NCBI RefSeq assembly: GCF_006385135.1
Contig: NZ_CP041025.1
Location: forward strand, 775,501-839,500
Source: Paremcibacter congregatus
GTDB lineage: Bacteria > Pseudomonadota > Alphaproteobacteria > Sphingomonadales > Emcibacteraceae
DNA: 64,000 nt
Direction of reading: 5' to 3'
Below are positions 35,937 through 44,817 of this stretch, piece by piece. The notes under the pieces were generated by a model. The model made no database searches. It had not been told where the DNA came from and saw only the letters and a list, made by a program, of their open reading frames with translations. Numbering within the stretch: the first letter of the stretch is position 1; each line of letters starts with the position of its first letter. The position numbers and the translations under genes are program-made.

Positions 35937-37583
35937 ATGATGAAATTCGGACATTACCTTGTTATCGGCCTGTCGGCGGTCTTGCTCATTGAACCTTCCG
36001 GGGCGGGGGAGAAGAAGGCGGCGGCCTATGATATCGTCATTCGCGGAGGGCGGGTGCTTGATGGTGCGGGAAATCCATGGATACCTGCCGATGTGGCAAT
36101 CCGGGATGGCAAACTCGCGAAAATTGGCCGGGTGGTTAAACGCGGTCGTCGGGAAATCGATGCGACGGGCAAATATGTCTCTCCCGGCTGGATTGATATG
36201 ATGGACCAGTCTGGCCCGGCATTGCGACAGGTCGGCACGGCCCCCAACAAGATCAATATGGGGGTCACCACTTTAGTTGGGGGAGAGGGTGGAACACCTG
36301 TTCCCGCGGCTGACATCAAGGCCTATTTCCGTGAACTTGAAGAAAAGGGCATCTCCGTAAATTTCGCAACTTACTACAGCGCCACCCAGGCGCGGGTGGC
36401 GATCCTCGGGGATACCGATGTGGACCCGACCGCTGATCAATTGCAGCAGATGAAGGCGCTCGTGGCCCAGGCGATGGAATCCGGTGTTGTCGGAATCACG
36501 ACCGCGCTGATCTATCCGCCATCCTCCTATCATAAGATGAAAAACCTGATCGAATTGTCCAGAGTTGTGGCGTCCTACGGGGGACTGTACGCCAGCCATA
36601 TCCGCGATGAGAGTGCAAAATTGCTGGAGGCCGTGTCGGAAGCCATCCGTATCGGGGAAGAAAGCGGCGCCGGCGTGGAGATTTTTCATTTGAAGGCGGC
36701 CTATTACCCTAACTGGGGCAAGGACATGGGCGAAGCTTTGGCGATGATTGCGGCGGCCCGGACCCGGGGCGTTAATGTGGCGGCGGATATTTATCCTTAT
36801 ACAGCCGGTGGCACAGGGCTGGAAATTACCGCCCCCAGCTGGGTTTTCGCAGATGGCTTTGAAAAAGCCGTCGCCAGATTTCAGGATCCGGAGATACGCA
36901 CGCGCATGAAACGGGAATTGGCGGCGGGACCACAGCCCGGCTGGACCAATCTGGTGCATGCTTCTGGCGGCTGGAAGAATGTGGTGCTCGCGAATTCTTA
37001 CCTTACAGATTACGAAAAATTCCATGGCCAGAATTTTATCGAGATTGGCAAGGCGCTGGACCGTGATCCAGCAGATGTCGCCTGGGATATCATGCTGGCG
37101 GCTTACCCGGAACGGCCTGTGGCGTTGTATTTCATGATGAATGAAGCGGATGTGAAACTGGCTCTGCAAAGCCCGTTCACCTCAATCGGCAGCGATGCGG
37201 CTTCGGCGTTGAAAGAAGGTGATATTGATGCGATCGGTCTGCCTCATCCGCGCAGCTATGGCACCTTTCCGCGGATTGTCGCCAAATATGTGCGGGATGA
37301 GAAAATTCTGAGTTTGCCCGATGCCATCCGCAAGATGACGTCCTGGCCGGCGACCCGAATGGGGTTTGAAGACCGCGGCCTCTTGCGGGAAGGTCTGGCG
37401 GCGGATGTGGTGATTTTTGATTTGGAGGATATGCAGGATACCGCAACCTGGGATACGCCAACGGCGAAACCGAAAGGTATTGAGTATGTTGTGGTTAACG
37501 GAGAACTGGTTCTGGATCAGGGCCAGCATACAGGAAAATTGCCAGGACAGGTCCTACGGGGCCCTGGATATAAAGAAAACTAA
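35937..37583 (+). CDS. N-acyl-D-amino-acid deacylase relative with altered metal site
   Basis: The 549-residue protein has a signal sequence (HYLVIGLSAVLLIEPSGA). It follows the D-aminoacylase pattern (DIVIRGGRVLDGAGNPW, then SPGWID), but the HxH ligands are replaced by M89 and Q91 (IDMMDQSG). Other elements remain: Glu in GGEGGTP, His in ASHIRDE and FHLKAAY and Asp in IGSDAAS. A mononuclear metal site or changed chemistry is therefore likely. I use ATG 35937 after GAGGAG. The frame overlaps the previous gene's 3' end further upstream, and that extension is rejected. It is a distant paralogue of its neighbour at 34361. Confidence 0.85.
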   Translation: MMKFGHYLVIGLSAVLLIEPSGAGEKKAAAYDIVIRGGRVLDGAGNPWIPADVAIRDGKLAKIGRVVKRGRREIDATGKYVSPGWIDMMDQSGPALRQVGTAPNKINMGVTTLVGGEGGTPVPAADIKAYFRELEEKGISVNFATYYSATQARVAILGDTDVDPTADQLQQMKALVAQAMESGVVGITTALIYPPSSYHKMKNLIELSRVVASYGGLYASHIRDESAKLLEAVSEAIRIGEESGAGVEIFHLKAAYYPNWGKDMGEALAMIAAARTRGVNVAADIYPYTAGGTGLEITAPSWVFADGFEKAVARFQDPEIRTRMKRELAAGPQPGWTNLVHASGGWKNVVLANSYLTDYEKFHGQNFIEIGKALDRDPADVAWDIMLAAYPERPVALYFMMNEADVKLALQSPFTSIGSDAASALKEGDIDAIGLPHPRSYGTFPRIVAKYVRDEKILSLPDAIRKMTSWPATRMGFEDRGLLREGLAADVVIFDLEDMQDTATWDTPTAKPKGIEYVVVNGELVLDQGQHTGKLPGQVLRGPGYKEN

Positions 37584-37609
37584 TTTTTTGTCGTGTTTAA
37601 GGAAAGATA

Positions 37610-38647
37610 ATGAAGACAATTGAACTCAAACCCCCTTATTTGATTTTTGTCGGGGATGCGGTTGAAGAGAGCTATGCGAAGACAGGTTTTGGTATGATTG
37701 AATGGCGGCGGGAGCTGTGCAAAGGACAGATCCGTCTTCCAGGATGCCAAGTAGATCTAGGCATCCCGTCGCTGACCCTTGATCAGGCCGTAGCGGAAAA
37801 GGTGGGTTCCTTGTTGATTGGCACGGCGGCGGTCGGAGGGCGAATCCCGGAGTCATGGCTGGATACGCTGGTTGAGTTTGTCGAAAAAGGCATTGATATC
37901 GTTGCCGGGGTGCACACCCGTCTGAATGATATTCCCCGTCTGCGGGCGGCGGCGGATCAGTCCGGGGCGCGGCTGATCGATGTCCGGGTGCCGCCGGAAG
38001 ATATTGCGGTGGGCACTGGTCGGAAACGTAGCGGACGCCGTCTGTTGACGGTGGGAACGGATTGCGCGCTGGGCAAGAAATATACCGCGCTGGCGCTGGA
38101 AAAAGACATGCAGGCGCAGAACATGAAGGCTGATTTTTGCGCCAGCGGCCAGACAGGCATCATGATTGCCGGGAAAGGCATTCCCATTGATGCAGTTGTG
38201 GCGGATTTTATTTCAGGCGCGGCGGAACAATTGTCGCCGGACAATGCGGAGGATCATTGGGATGTGGTTGAAGGTCAGGGCAGTCTTTTTCATCCGGGCT
38301 ACAGTGCCGTCAGTCTGGGGTTATTGATTGGGTCGCAACCGGACGCTTTTGTGGTTTGCCATAAAGCGGGGCGTCATCATATTATGGGATGGCCCGATTT
38401 TGAAGTGCCAACGATAGAAGACGTTATTGAACGCACCATAAACATTGGGCGACAGGTTAACCGGGAAATCCGTTGTGTCGGCGTCAGTGTCAATACATCG
38501 TCGCTTTCAGAGGACATGTATGGTCTTTACCTTGATGACCTATCCGCCAAAACCGGCTTGCCGTGTGTCGATCCGTTAAGAGATGGAACACGGAAAATCG
38601 TCAACCGTTTGTTGATGGAATTTCCAAACATAGGGAGAAATGAATGA
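37610..38647 (+). CDS. dgcN: DUF1611 protein, DgcN-like N-acetyltransferase
   Basis: The 345-residue DUF1611 protein has a Walker-A-like loop TDCALGKKYTA near residue 150. An N-terminal Rossmann-like domain (VDLGIPSLTLDQAV, GTAAVGGRIPESW) and the C-terminal VEGQGSLFHPGYSAV motif complete it. DUF1611 proteins named DgcN acetylate D-glutamate to N-acetyl-D-glutamate in marine bacteria, working with the racemase DgcA. A DgcA-like gene lies in this same cluster. No signal peptide is present, so it is cytoplasmic. Its stop overlaps the next start by 4 nt. DgcN assignment is by family and context; other acceptors are possible. Confidence 0.75.
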   Translation: MKTIELKPPYLIFVGDAVEESYAKTGFGMIEWRRELCKGQIRLPGCQVDLGIPSLTLDQAVAEKVGSLLIGTAAVGGRIPESWLDTLVEFVEKGIDIVAGVHTRLNDIPRLRAAADQSGARLIDVRVPPEDIAVGTGRKRSGRRLLTVGTDCALGKKYTALALEKDMQAQNMKADFCASGQTGIMIAGKGIPIDAVVADFISGAAEQLSPDNAEDHWDVVEGQGSLFHPGYSAVSLGLLIGSQPDAFVVCHKAGRHHIMGWPDFEVPTIEDVIERTINIGRQVNREIRCVGVSVNTSSLSEDMYGLYLDDLSAKTGLPCVDPLRDGTRKIVNRLLMEFPNIGRNE

Positions 38648-39810
38648 TACAGAAAATCAGCTTTAACAGACGCCGGATTTTGAAAGCGACAGGCGCGGCG
38701 GCCTTGGCGTTCCCCATGATAAATATGGGCGCTCATAAGGTTTTTGCGGCGAGCAAAACGACGTATACTACCCGCACCATTGATCTGGTGAACAGCACTC
38801 AGGTCTTCGATATGTTATCGATTATGGCCCCGTTTGGTCCGATGATGCTGACAGCCTTTGGCAAGGAACCCAAGAAAAAGGATGGGTTGGCCATTACCGA
38901 TGATTATATGAAGGTTCTGCTGTCATCCGGTGTGGATGTCTTTCATCCGGCGATGGGGCTTGGGGCGGACGAGGCGGCGGGCTTTGTCGCCCGTCTGAAC
39001 GCTTTTGCCGCGGAACGTCCCGAACAGTTGCGCCGGATTGACAGTATAGCGGATTTAAAGGCGCTGAAAAAAGGCGAACGGGTCGGATTTATCATCGGGA
39101 TTCAGAACTCCGACCATTTCCGCGAACTGGATGATGTTAACCAGTATTATTATCTTGGACAGCGGATCAGTCAGCTGACCTACAACAGTCAAAATCTGAT
39201 CGGAACAGGATCGACAGATCGTAAAGATGGCGGCCTGAGCAGTTTCGGTGTCGGGGTTGTCGAACGAATGAATGATCTTGGTATGGCGGTGGATGTCTCT
39301 CATTGCGGTGACCAGACAACGCTTGATGCTTTTGAGGTATCGAAGAAACCGGTTCTGATCACCCATTCCAATGTACGCAAGCTGGCGGGAGGACATGTGC
39401 GCTGCAAATCGGACGAGGCGATCCGGGCGCTGGCGAAGTCGGGCAGTGTGATGGGTATTACGGGCGTACGTAATTTTGTCCGTGACAAGGAACCGACCAC
39501 GCTGGAGCATATGATCGATCATGTGGACTATGTTGCCAAACTTGTTGGCATTGAACATGTGGGGGTCGGGTCGGATATGGATATGGACGGCTATGACGAT
39601 GTGCCGGAACCGGCCTACAGCGCCCTGAAATCAGGTTATAAATCGAGCTACGCTTTTCGCAGCAAGATTGATACGGACGGGTTTGACCATCCGAAGAGGA
39701 TTTTTGACCTGACAGACGGGTTGATCCGGCGTGGCTATTCTGACGGCGATATACGTCTGGTTCTGGGGCAGAATTTCAAACGTGTTCTGGGGGATATCTG
39801 GGGCGGGTAA
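38644..39810 (+). CDS. M19 membrane-dipeptidase family protein with missing metal ligands
   Basis: The 388-residue protein has a Tat-type signal (NRRRILKATGAAALAF) and the renal-dipeptidase (M19) fold. M19 enzymes cleave dipeptides, including those with a C-terminal D-residue. The canonical HxD (as in DGHND) reads DLVNST, so the ligands are V49 and S51. The bridging Glu (normally GIEG) is Gln154 in GIQNS. The later histidines H220 (VDVSH) and H241 (ITHSN) and D311 (GVGSDMD) are kept. Only part of the dinuclear zinc site can form. It overlaps dgcN by 4 nt. It may be a mononuclear or non-hydrolytic relative, but the fold is not in doubt. Confidence 0.88.
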   Translation: MIQKISFNRRRILKATGAAALAFPMINMGAHKVFAASKTTYTTRTIDLVNSTQVFDMLSIMAPFGPMMLTAFGKEPKKKDGLAITDDYMKVLLSSGVDVFHPAMGLGADEAAGFVARLNAFAAERPEQLRRIDSIADLKALKKGERVGFIIGIQNSDHFRELDDVNQYYYLGQRISQLTYNSQNLIGTGSTDRKDGGLSSFGVGVVERMNDLGMAVDVSHCGDQTTLDAFEVSKKPVLITHSNVRKLAGGHVRCKSDEAIRALAKSGSVMGITGVRNFVRDKEPTTLEHMIDHVDYVAKLVGIEHVGVGSDMDMDGYDDVPEPAYSALKSGYKSSYAFRSKIDTDGFDHPKRIFDLTDGLIRRGYSDGDIRLVLGQNFKRVLGDIWGG

Positions 39811-39857
39811 CGTCATAAAATAAAACAAGAAATTCCAAGTAACAAGAGGAAAGAACA

Positions 39858-41771
39858 ATGAAGTCAAAATATATGACAGGGCTGAGGGAGATATTCATTC
39901 GCGCGTGCGCCGCCTTTATGGTGCTGAGCGGGGTAAGCAGCCTTGCGACGGCGGCGCCGGATGTCAGTAATCCGGTTGCAGTCGAGGCCTTTGTTGATGG
40001 GGTTGTATATCCCACCATGCGAATGAACCACAGCCCGTCCGGGGTTGTGGCGGTGATGAAGGGCGGCGAAATCATTTTTTCCAAGGGTTATGGCTATATC
40101 GATGTGGAAAAGCGCACGCCGGTGGATCCGGCGACCAGCCTGTTCCGGCCGGGGTCAATCTCCAAGCTTTTCACCTGGGTATCCGTCATGCAAATGGTGG
40201 AACAGGGTAAACTTGATCTTGATGTGGATGTGAACCGGTACCTGAAAAAATTTCAGCTTAAGGACAGCTGGCCGGGACAGCCGGTGACCCTGCGTCATAT
40301 TTTGACCCACACGGCGGGTTTCGAAGACGGTTTTCTCGGTTATTTAATTATTGACGATCCAACGCGTATTGTACCACTGAGTGAATCCCTTGCATCGCAT
40401 CAACCGGTTCGGGTCAATGCGCCGGGTGAACATACGGCTTATTCCAACTGGGGAACGGCTCTGGCGGGGCTGATTGTCGCCAATGTGTCTGGCCTTGAAT
40501 TCAATGCCTATATCCAGAAAAACATCTTTGATGTTCTGGGTATGCGTCATTCAAGTTTTGTCGAGCCTCTTCCGCCCGCACTGGACGTCAATATGGCCAA
40601 GGCTTATGACTATGAAGCCGGGAAATATATTGAAAAAAACTATGAGATCGTCTCGAATTTTGGTCCGGCGGGGGCCGCGGCGGCATCGGCCCATGATATG
40701 GTTCTGTTCGCCCGGGCGTTGATGAATGGTGGCGCAGATGGGGATAAGCGTATTCTGAAGCCTGAAACATTGCAGCAGATGCTGGACGAAGGTTTTGCCC
40801 ATGATGATCGGGTGCGGGGTATGGGCCTCGGCTTTCTGAAACGGCGTTTTGGCCCGGACGGGTTTAATAATTTTGGCCATGACGGTGCCACAACGAAGTT
40901 CCTGTCCCATTTCGGTATGTCTTTGAAGGAAGACGTGATGCTGTTTTCCTCTTTCAGTGGACCGGGCGCACGGCAGGTTCATGAAGCTTTCGTTCAGGGT
41001 TTCTATGACGAATTCTTTCCGCGCGAGGTTCCGGCGTTGACACCACCGGCCGATTTCGCCGACCGGGCGCAGCGTTATGCGGGTACCTACCACAGCTGGC
41101 GCAATAATTTCAGTAAAATGGAAGCCATTTTCCGGCCAATGGGGGAGATGAAGGTCGTGCCCATGCCGGACGATACGCTGTTGATCGGGGAAAAACGCTA
41201 TGTCGAGGTTGAAAAAAATCTGTTCCGTCAGACGGATGACTATGCGCGGGTCGCCTTTCAGGAAAATGATCAGGGTGAGGTGACAGGCTTTGTCCTCGAC
41301 GGCCTTGGGGTGATGCAGTTCTTCCGTCCATCGGTGTCAGAAACCATGGCCTTCAACGGGATTCTTGTGGGGCTGTCCGTGGTTCTTTTTGTCGGTATTC
41401 TTTTGCGGTTGGCATATCAATGGACGACGTATCGGACGCTGCAGGGCCGCGCGAAGTCTCTGTATCATGCGACACTTCTGGTGGCGGCGGCGAATATACT
41501 CTTCCTGGTTTTCTGTGGCCTCGGGGTGAGTGGAGGGCTGTCGGAACTGATGCATGGGGTACCGGGACTGCTCAAGTTCTCCTTGATCTTTCCGCTTCTT
41601 GCGACACTGGCGGCGTTATATCACCTGTATCAATCTGTACAGTTGTGGCGGCAGGCCGACGGCAGCAGCCTCTGGGCCCGCCTGCGGTATAATATCGTGA
41701 CCGTTGCCGCCCTGTTTATGGTCTGGTTTTACGCCAGCTGGAACCTGCTTGGATTTCAGTATTTTAGCTAG
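39858..41771 (+). CDS. Beta-lactamase-fold serine hydrolase with C-terminal membrane domain
   Basis: The 637-residue protein has an N-terminal signal (AAFMVLSGVSSLATAA) and a class C beta-lactamase/PBP4*-like domain. Its catalytic motifs are S100xxK103 (PGSISKLF) and Y195-S-N197 (TAYSNWG); a His/Gly motif (FGHDG) lies near residue 340. From about residue 490, four hydrophobic segments form a membrane domain, so the hydrolase faces the periplasm. Members act on D-amino-acid peptides, esters or peptidoglycan-like amides. With the neighbours, D-aminopeptidase or D-peptide esterase activity is plausible. The substrate is not visible from the sequence. Confidence 0.88.
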   Translation: MKSKYMTGLREIFIRACAAFMVLSGVSSLATAAPDVSNPVAVEAFVDGVVYPTMRMNHSPSGVVAVMKGGEIIFSKGYGYIDVEKRTPVDPATSLFRPGSISKLFTWVSVMQMVEQGKLDLDVDVNRYLKKFQLKDSWPGQPVTLRHILTHTAGFEDGFLGYLIIDDPTRIVPLSESLASHQPVRVNAPGEHTAYSNWGTALAGLIVANVSGLEFNAYIQKNIFDVLGMRHSSFVEPLPPALDVNMAKAYDYEAGKYIEKNYEIVSNFGPAGAAAASAHDMVLFARALMNGGADGDKRILKPETLQQMLDEGFAHDDRVRGMGLGFLKRRFGPDGFNNFGHDGATTKFLSHFGMSLKEDVMLFSSFSGPGARQVHEAFVQGFYDEFFPREVPALTPPADFADRAQRYAGTYHSWRNNFSKMEAIFRPMGEMKVVPMPDDTLLIGEKRYVEVEKNLFRQTDDYARVAFQENDQGEVTGFVLDGLGVMQFFRPSVSETMAFNGILVGLSVVLFVGILLRLAYQWTTYRTLQGRAKSLYHATLLVAAANILFLVFCGLGVSGGLSELMHGVPGLLKFSLIFPLLATLAALYHLYQSVQLWRQADGSSLWARLRYNIVTVAALFMVWFYASWNLLGFQYFS

Positions 41772-41864
41772 GATGTCAGCTTACATATCAGGGGGCGATG
41801 CGTTCCGCATTGTCCCCTGATAACCACCTGATGTTGCATGAAACCGCTGTTTCTGGAGGACAAG

Positions 41865-43469
41865 ATGAAGAAAATAATACGAAATTCTGTCGTGATGACG
41901 TCGTTATTGATGACACCAATGATGGTGACCGTGCCGTCGACCGCCGCTGCTGAACCCGCCACGGTCAAGGCGCACGCAGGCCTGACAACGGTCGAGATCG
42001 ACCAGCTGGTTGAACGGGTGATGCAGACCTATCAGGTCCCCGGTATCGCTGTCGGTATCATCAAGGACGGGAAGGTCATTCACGCCAAAGGTTACGGGGT
42101 GCGCAACATCACCAAAAAAGGCGATGTAACAGCGGAAACGTTGTTTAGTATTGCCTCCACCGGAAAATCCATGACGGCGGCGGCGCTGGCGTTGCTGGTC
42201 GATGAGGGCAAGATTACCTGGAAAGACAAGGTCATTGATCATATCCCCGACTTTCGTCTGTATGATCCTTGGGTGACACGGGAATTCACCGTCAAGGATC
42301 TCTTGATCCACAACAGCGGTCTGGGCATCGGGGCCGGGGATCTGATGATGTTTCCGTCGCAGGATTTCTCTCGTGCGGAAATTATAGCCAATCTGCGCCA
42401 TTTGAAACCGGTGAGCAGTTTCCGGTCTGAATTTGCCTATGATAATCTGCTTTATATTGTGGCCGGAGAAGTGATTGCCAGGGTTTCAGGTATGACCTAT
42501 GAGGATTTCATAGAACAGCGCATCCTTAAACCGCTTGAAATGTCGCATTGCGGCGCGAATCTCAAGCGGCTGAAAAAGGAGAAAAATGTGGCGGATCCTC
42601 ATATGGTGCGGGACGGGAAACTGCAGGCAACCATCCGGGACGTGCCGCTCGGCCAACCGGTGGTCTTTGCCGCCGCGGGGGGCATACAATGCAGTGTGGA
42701 GAGTATCCTGAAATGGCATGATATGCATTTGCACAAAGGAAAATTACCCAACGGCGCGGTCTTCCTCAGTGAAGAACAACAGGCGGAACTGTTAACGCCG
42801 CAGACCATTACGGCGGTGCGGCCAACGAGCCGGGACTGGTTTGGATCGCATTTTTCTGCCTATGGGCTGGGCTGGGGATTGTCGGACTTCAAGGGTTACA
42901 AGATGGCGCAGCATGGCGGTGGTCTTCTGGGTATGCTGAGCGACAACGTTATGATCCCGGACCTTAATCTCGGGGTTGTGGTTTATACCAATCAACAGGC
43001 AGGCGTGGCGCGTCCCGCCATCGTCAACAGCATTCTGGAGGCCTATACCTCTGAAAACCGCACGGACTGGATCCCGCGTCTGTCGGAAATGCTGGACAAA
43101 CGACGCGCGAAGGCTGCGAAAGTGACGGCAGATATCACGGATCAAAGCGATAGACCTGCGGGACCATTCCCACAGTATGCGGGGATCTATCAGGACCCGT
43201 GGTTTGGTAAGGTCGAGATATCCCAGACCCCGGACGGGCTGTATTTTACCGCCGCCCGTTCCGCCCGTCTCAAGGGGCCTATGGTGCCTTATAAAAAGAA
43301 CCTTTTCATTGTTAGATGGGAAGACCGGAGTCTGGATGCGGACGCCTATGTCAAATTCACCACTGATTATTCCGCACAACCCCGCGGTATTACCATGAAG
43401 GCGGTATCGCCCTTGACGGATTTCAGTTTTGACTTCCATGATCTGAATTTTCAGCGGATCGACGACTAA
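41865..43469 (+). CDS. Secreted beta-lactamase-fold serine hydrolase (D-aminopeptidase/esterase-like)
   Basis: The 534-residue periplasmic hydrolase has a signal (VMTSLLMTPMMVTVPSTAAA) and a serine beta-lactamase-like domain with S98xxK101 (ASTGKSM) and Y192-D-N194 (AYDNLLY). An HGG motif (QHGGGLLG) follows. The C-terminal ~100 residues form a small beta domain like those of D-aminopeptidases and related enzymes. The start at 41865 is chosen for the strong GGAGGAC site; the in-frame ATG at 41838 lies before the ribosome site. It is the second beta-lactamase-fold enzyme in tandem and differs from the first by lacking the membrane domain. Confidence 0.88.
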   Translation: MKKIIRNSVVMTSLLMTPMMVTVPSTAAAEPATVKAHAGLTTVEIDQLVERVMQTYQVPGIAVGIIKDGKVIHAKGYGVRNITKKGDVTAETLFSIASTGKSMTAAALALLVDEGKITWKDKVIDHIPDFRLYDPWVTREFTVKDLLIHNSGLGIGAGDLMMFPSQDFSRAEIIANLRHLKPVSSFRSEFAYDNLLYIVAGEVIARVSGMTYEDFIEQRILKPLEMSHCGANLKRLKKEKNVADPHMVRDGKLQATIRDVPLGQPVVFAAAGGIQCSVESILKWHDMHLHKGKLPNGAVFLSEEQQAELLTPQTITAVRPTSRDWFGSHFSAYGLGWGLSDFKGYKMAQHGGGLLGMLSDNVMIPDLNLGVVVYTNQQAGVARPAIVNSILEAYTSENRTDWIPRLSEMLDKRRAKAAKVTADITDQSDRPAGPFPQYAGIYQDPWFGKVEISQTPDGLYFTAARSARLKGPMVPYKKNLFIVRWEDRSLDADAYVKFTTDYSAQPRGITMKAVSPLTDFSFDFHDLNFQRIDD

Positions 43470-43501
43470 TTTAAAATTGAGTATTATTTGTGAGACAGAT
43501 T

Positions 43502-44611
43502 ATGAATATCGTGAAAGTAGATGTGTTTAAACTGGATGTGGCGGTGACGCATCCGATCCGTACATTGTTGGGTTCGCTTGATGCGGCGCGCAATGTGGTG
43601 GTGAAGATCACCACGGACAGCGGTCTTTATGGCTGGGGTGAAGCCAGCCCGTTTGCGCCGATTACCGGCGACAGTCAGGCCAGCAATTATATGATGGCGC
43701 AACAGATCGCGGCTGTCATTAAAGATCGCGATGCGTTGGCCATTGATGCCCGGATGCGGGAAATCACCACGTTCACGGTCGGGGATCCATCGATCCGGTC
43801 TGCTTTCGATATGGCGCTCTATGATATCGCGGCCAAGGCGGCGGACATGCCGCTGTATCAATTCCTGGGGGGGGAACGTCGGGATATCCGCACGGATCTG
43901 ACCATTGGCTGGCAGGATACGGTGGAAGAAACCGTCGCCCGCGCCCAAGGGGTTCTTGATGCCGGATTCGACGCCATCAAACTGAAGGTGGGCCGACCGG
44001 GACTGACCGATGTGGCCCATGTGGCGGCTGTCCGGGCCCTGATCGGTCCTGATATCGCGTTGAAGATCGACAGCAATCAAGGCTGGGACTATCCGACGGC
44101 TGTCGCCAACATCACCGCCATGCGCGGGCTGGACCTGCAATATTCGGAACAGCCGCTACCGGTCTGGGACAAGGAAGGTCTGGCGCGGTTGCGGGACAAG
44201 GTGGATCTGCCGATCTGCGCCGATGAGAGCGTGTTCGATCATCATGACGCCCTGAAACTGGTCAAGCTTTCGGCGGCGGATTATCTTAATATCAAACTCG
44301 GCAAGGCGGGCGGGATTCACACAGGACTCAAGATTAATGCCATCGCCGAAGCCCATGGCGCCAAATGCATGATTGGGTGCTTTGCGGAAAGCCGTCTTGG
44401 TCTGTCTGCGGCGGCGCATCTCGCCATGGCCCGGCCCAATATTGCGTTTCTAGATCTGGACTCCTGCTATCATTTCAAGGGGGACCCGGTACAGGGCGGC
44501 GTGCGTTTCGATGAAAAGGTCGGGGGTGTTCTGCATCTGCCGGATAGTCCGGGACATGGCGCCGATATTCGGGAAGATGATGCGGGCCTGCACAGCCAGA
44601 TTGTGGTTTAA
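43502..44611 (+). CDS. dgcA: Dipeptide epimerase / DgcA-like enolase-superfamily enzyme
   Basis: The 369-residue enolase-superfamily protein (MLE subgroup) has the acid/base lysines K160 and K162 (AIKLKVG) and K268 (LGKAGG). The Mg2+ ligands are D190 (KIDSNQG), E216 (YSEQPL) and D241 (CADES). These positions coincide with those of L-Ala-D/L-Glu epimerases, and the DgcA N-acetyl-D-glutamate racemase belongs to the same group. It would racemise the product of the DgcN-like protein or epimerise a dipeptide. It is cytoplasmic. The start at 43502 is favoured over GTG 43490. It is the last enzyme gene before a strong terminator. Confidence 0.8.
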   Translation: MNIVKVDVFKLDVAVTHPIRTLLGSLDAARNVVVKITTDSGLYGWGEASPFAPITGDSQASNYMMAQQIAAVIKDRDALAIDARMREITTFTVGDPSIRSAFDMALYDIAAKAADMPLYQFLGGERRDIRTDLTIGWQDTVEETVARAQGVLDAGFDAIKLKVGRPGLTDVAHVAAVRALIGPDIALKIDSNQGWDYPTAVANITAMRGLDLQYSEQPLPVWDKEGLARLRDKVDLPICADESVFDHHDALKLVKLSAADYLNIKLGKAGGIHTGLKINAIAEAHGAKCMIGCFAESRLGLSAAAHLAMARPNIAFLDLDSCYHFKGDPVQGGVRFDEKVGGVLHLPDSPGHGADIREDDAGLHSQIVV

Positions 44612-44668
44612 AATGTTATCCTCCGCCGTGTCATACAATTCCCCTACCCGTGAATGACCGGCATTCCT

Positions 44669-44720
44669 TCAGGGAACAGGCCTTGTATATCTGTATAATA
44701 TGCCTGTTCCCTGATTTTTT
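44669..44720 (+). terminator. Strong intrinsic terminator ending the D-amino-acid operon
   Basis: TCAGGGAACAGGC (44669-44681) and GCCTGTTCCCTGA (44702-44714) form a perfect 13-bp stem with a 20-nt loop, followed by six T. The loop contains GTATAATAT, which resembles a -10 box on the plus strand. The permease gene begins 98 nt downstream. Confidence 0.85.
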
Positions 44721-44817
44721 ACCGGAGCATTTTCTTCTGAACGGTTTCAGGCCATACTGCAGGGGCACTAACTATAAAAACATCAAAAAATAGGTAAATA
44801 CAAAAGGGCGGCGTTCC

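Noticed and set aside
36273-37169. 298-codon minus-strand frame inside the second deacylase gene
   Set aside because: Antisense shadow with no domain or ribosome site; the plus-strand frame encodes an amidohydrolase.
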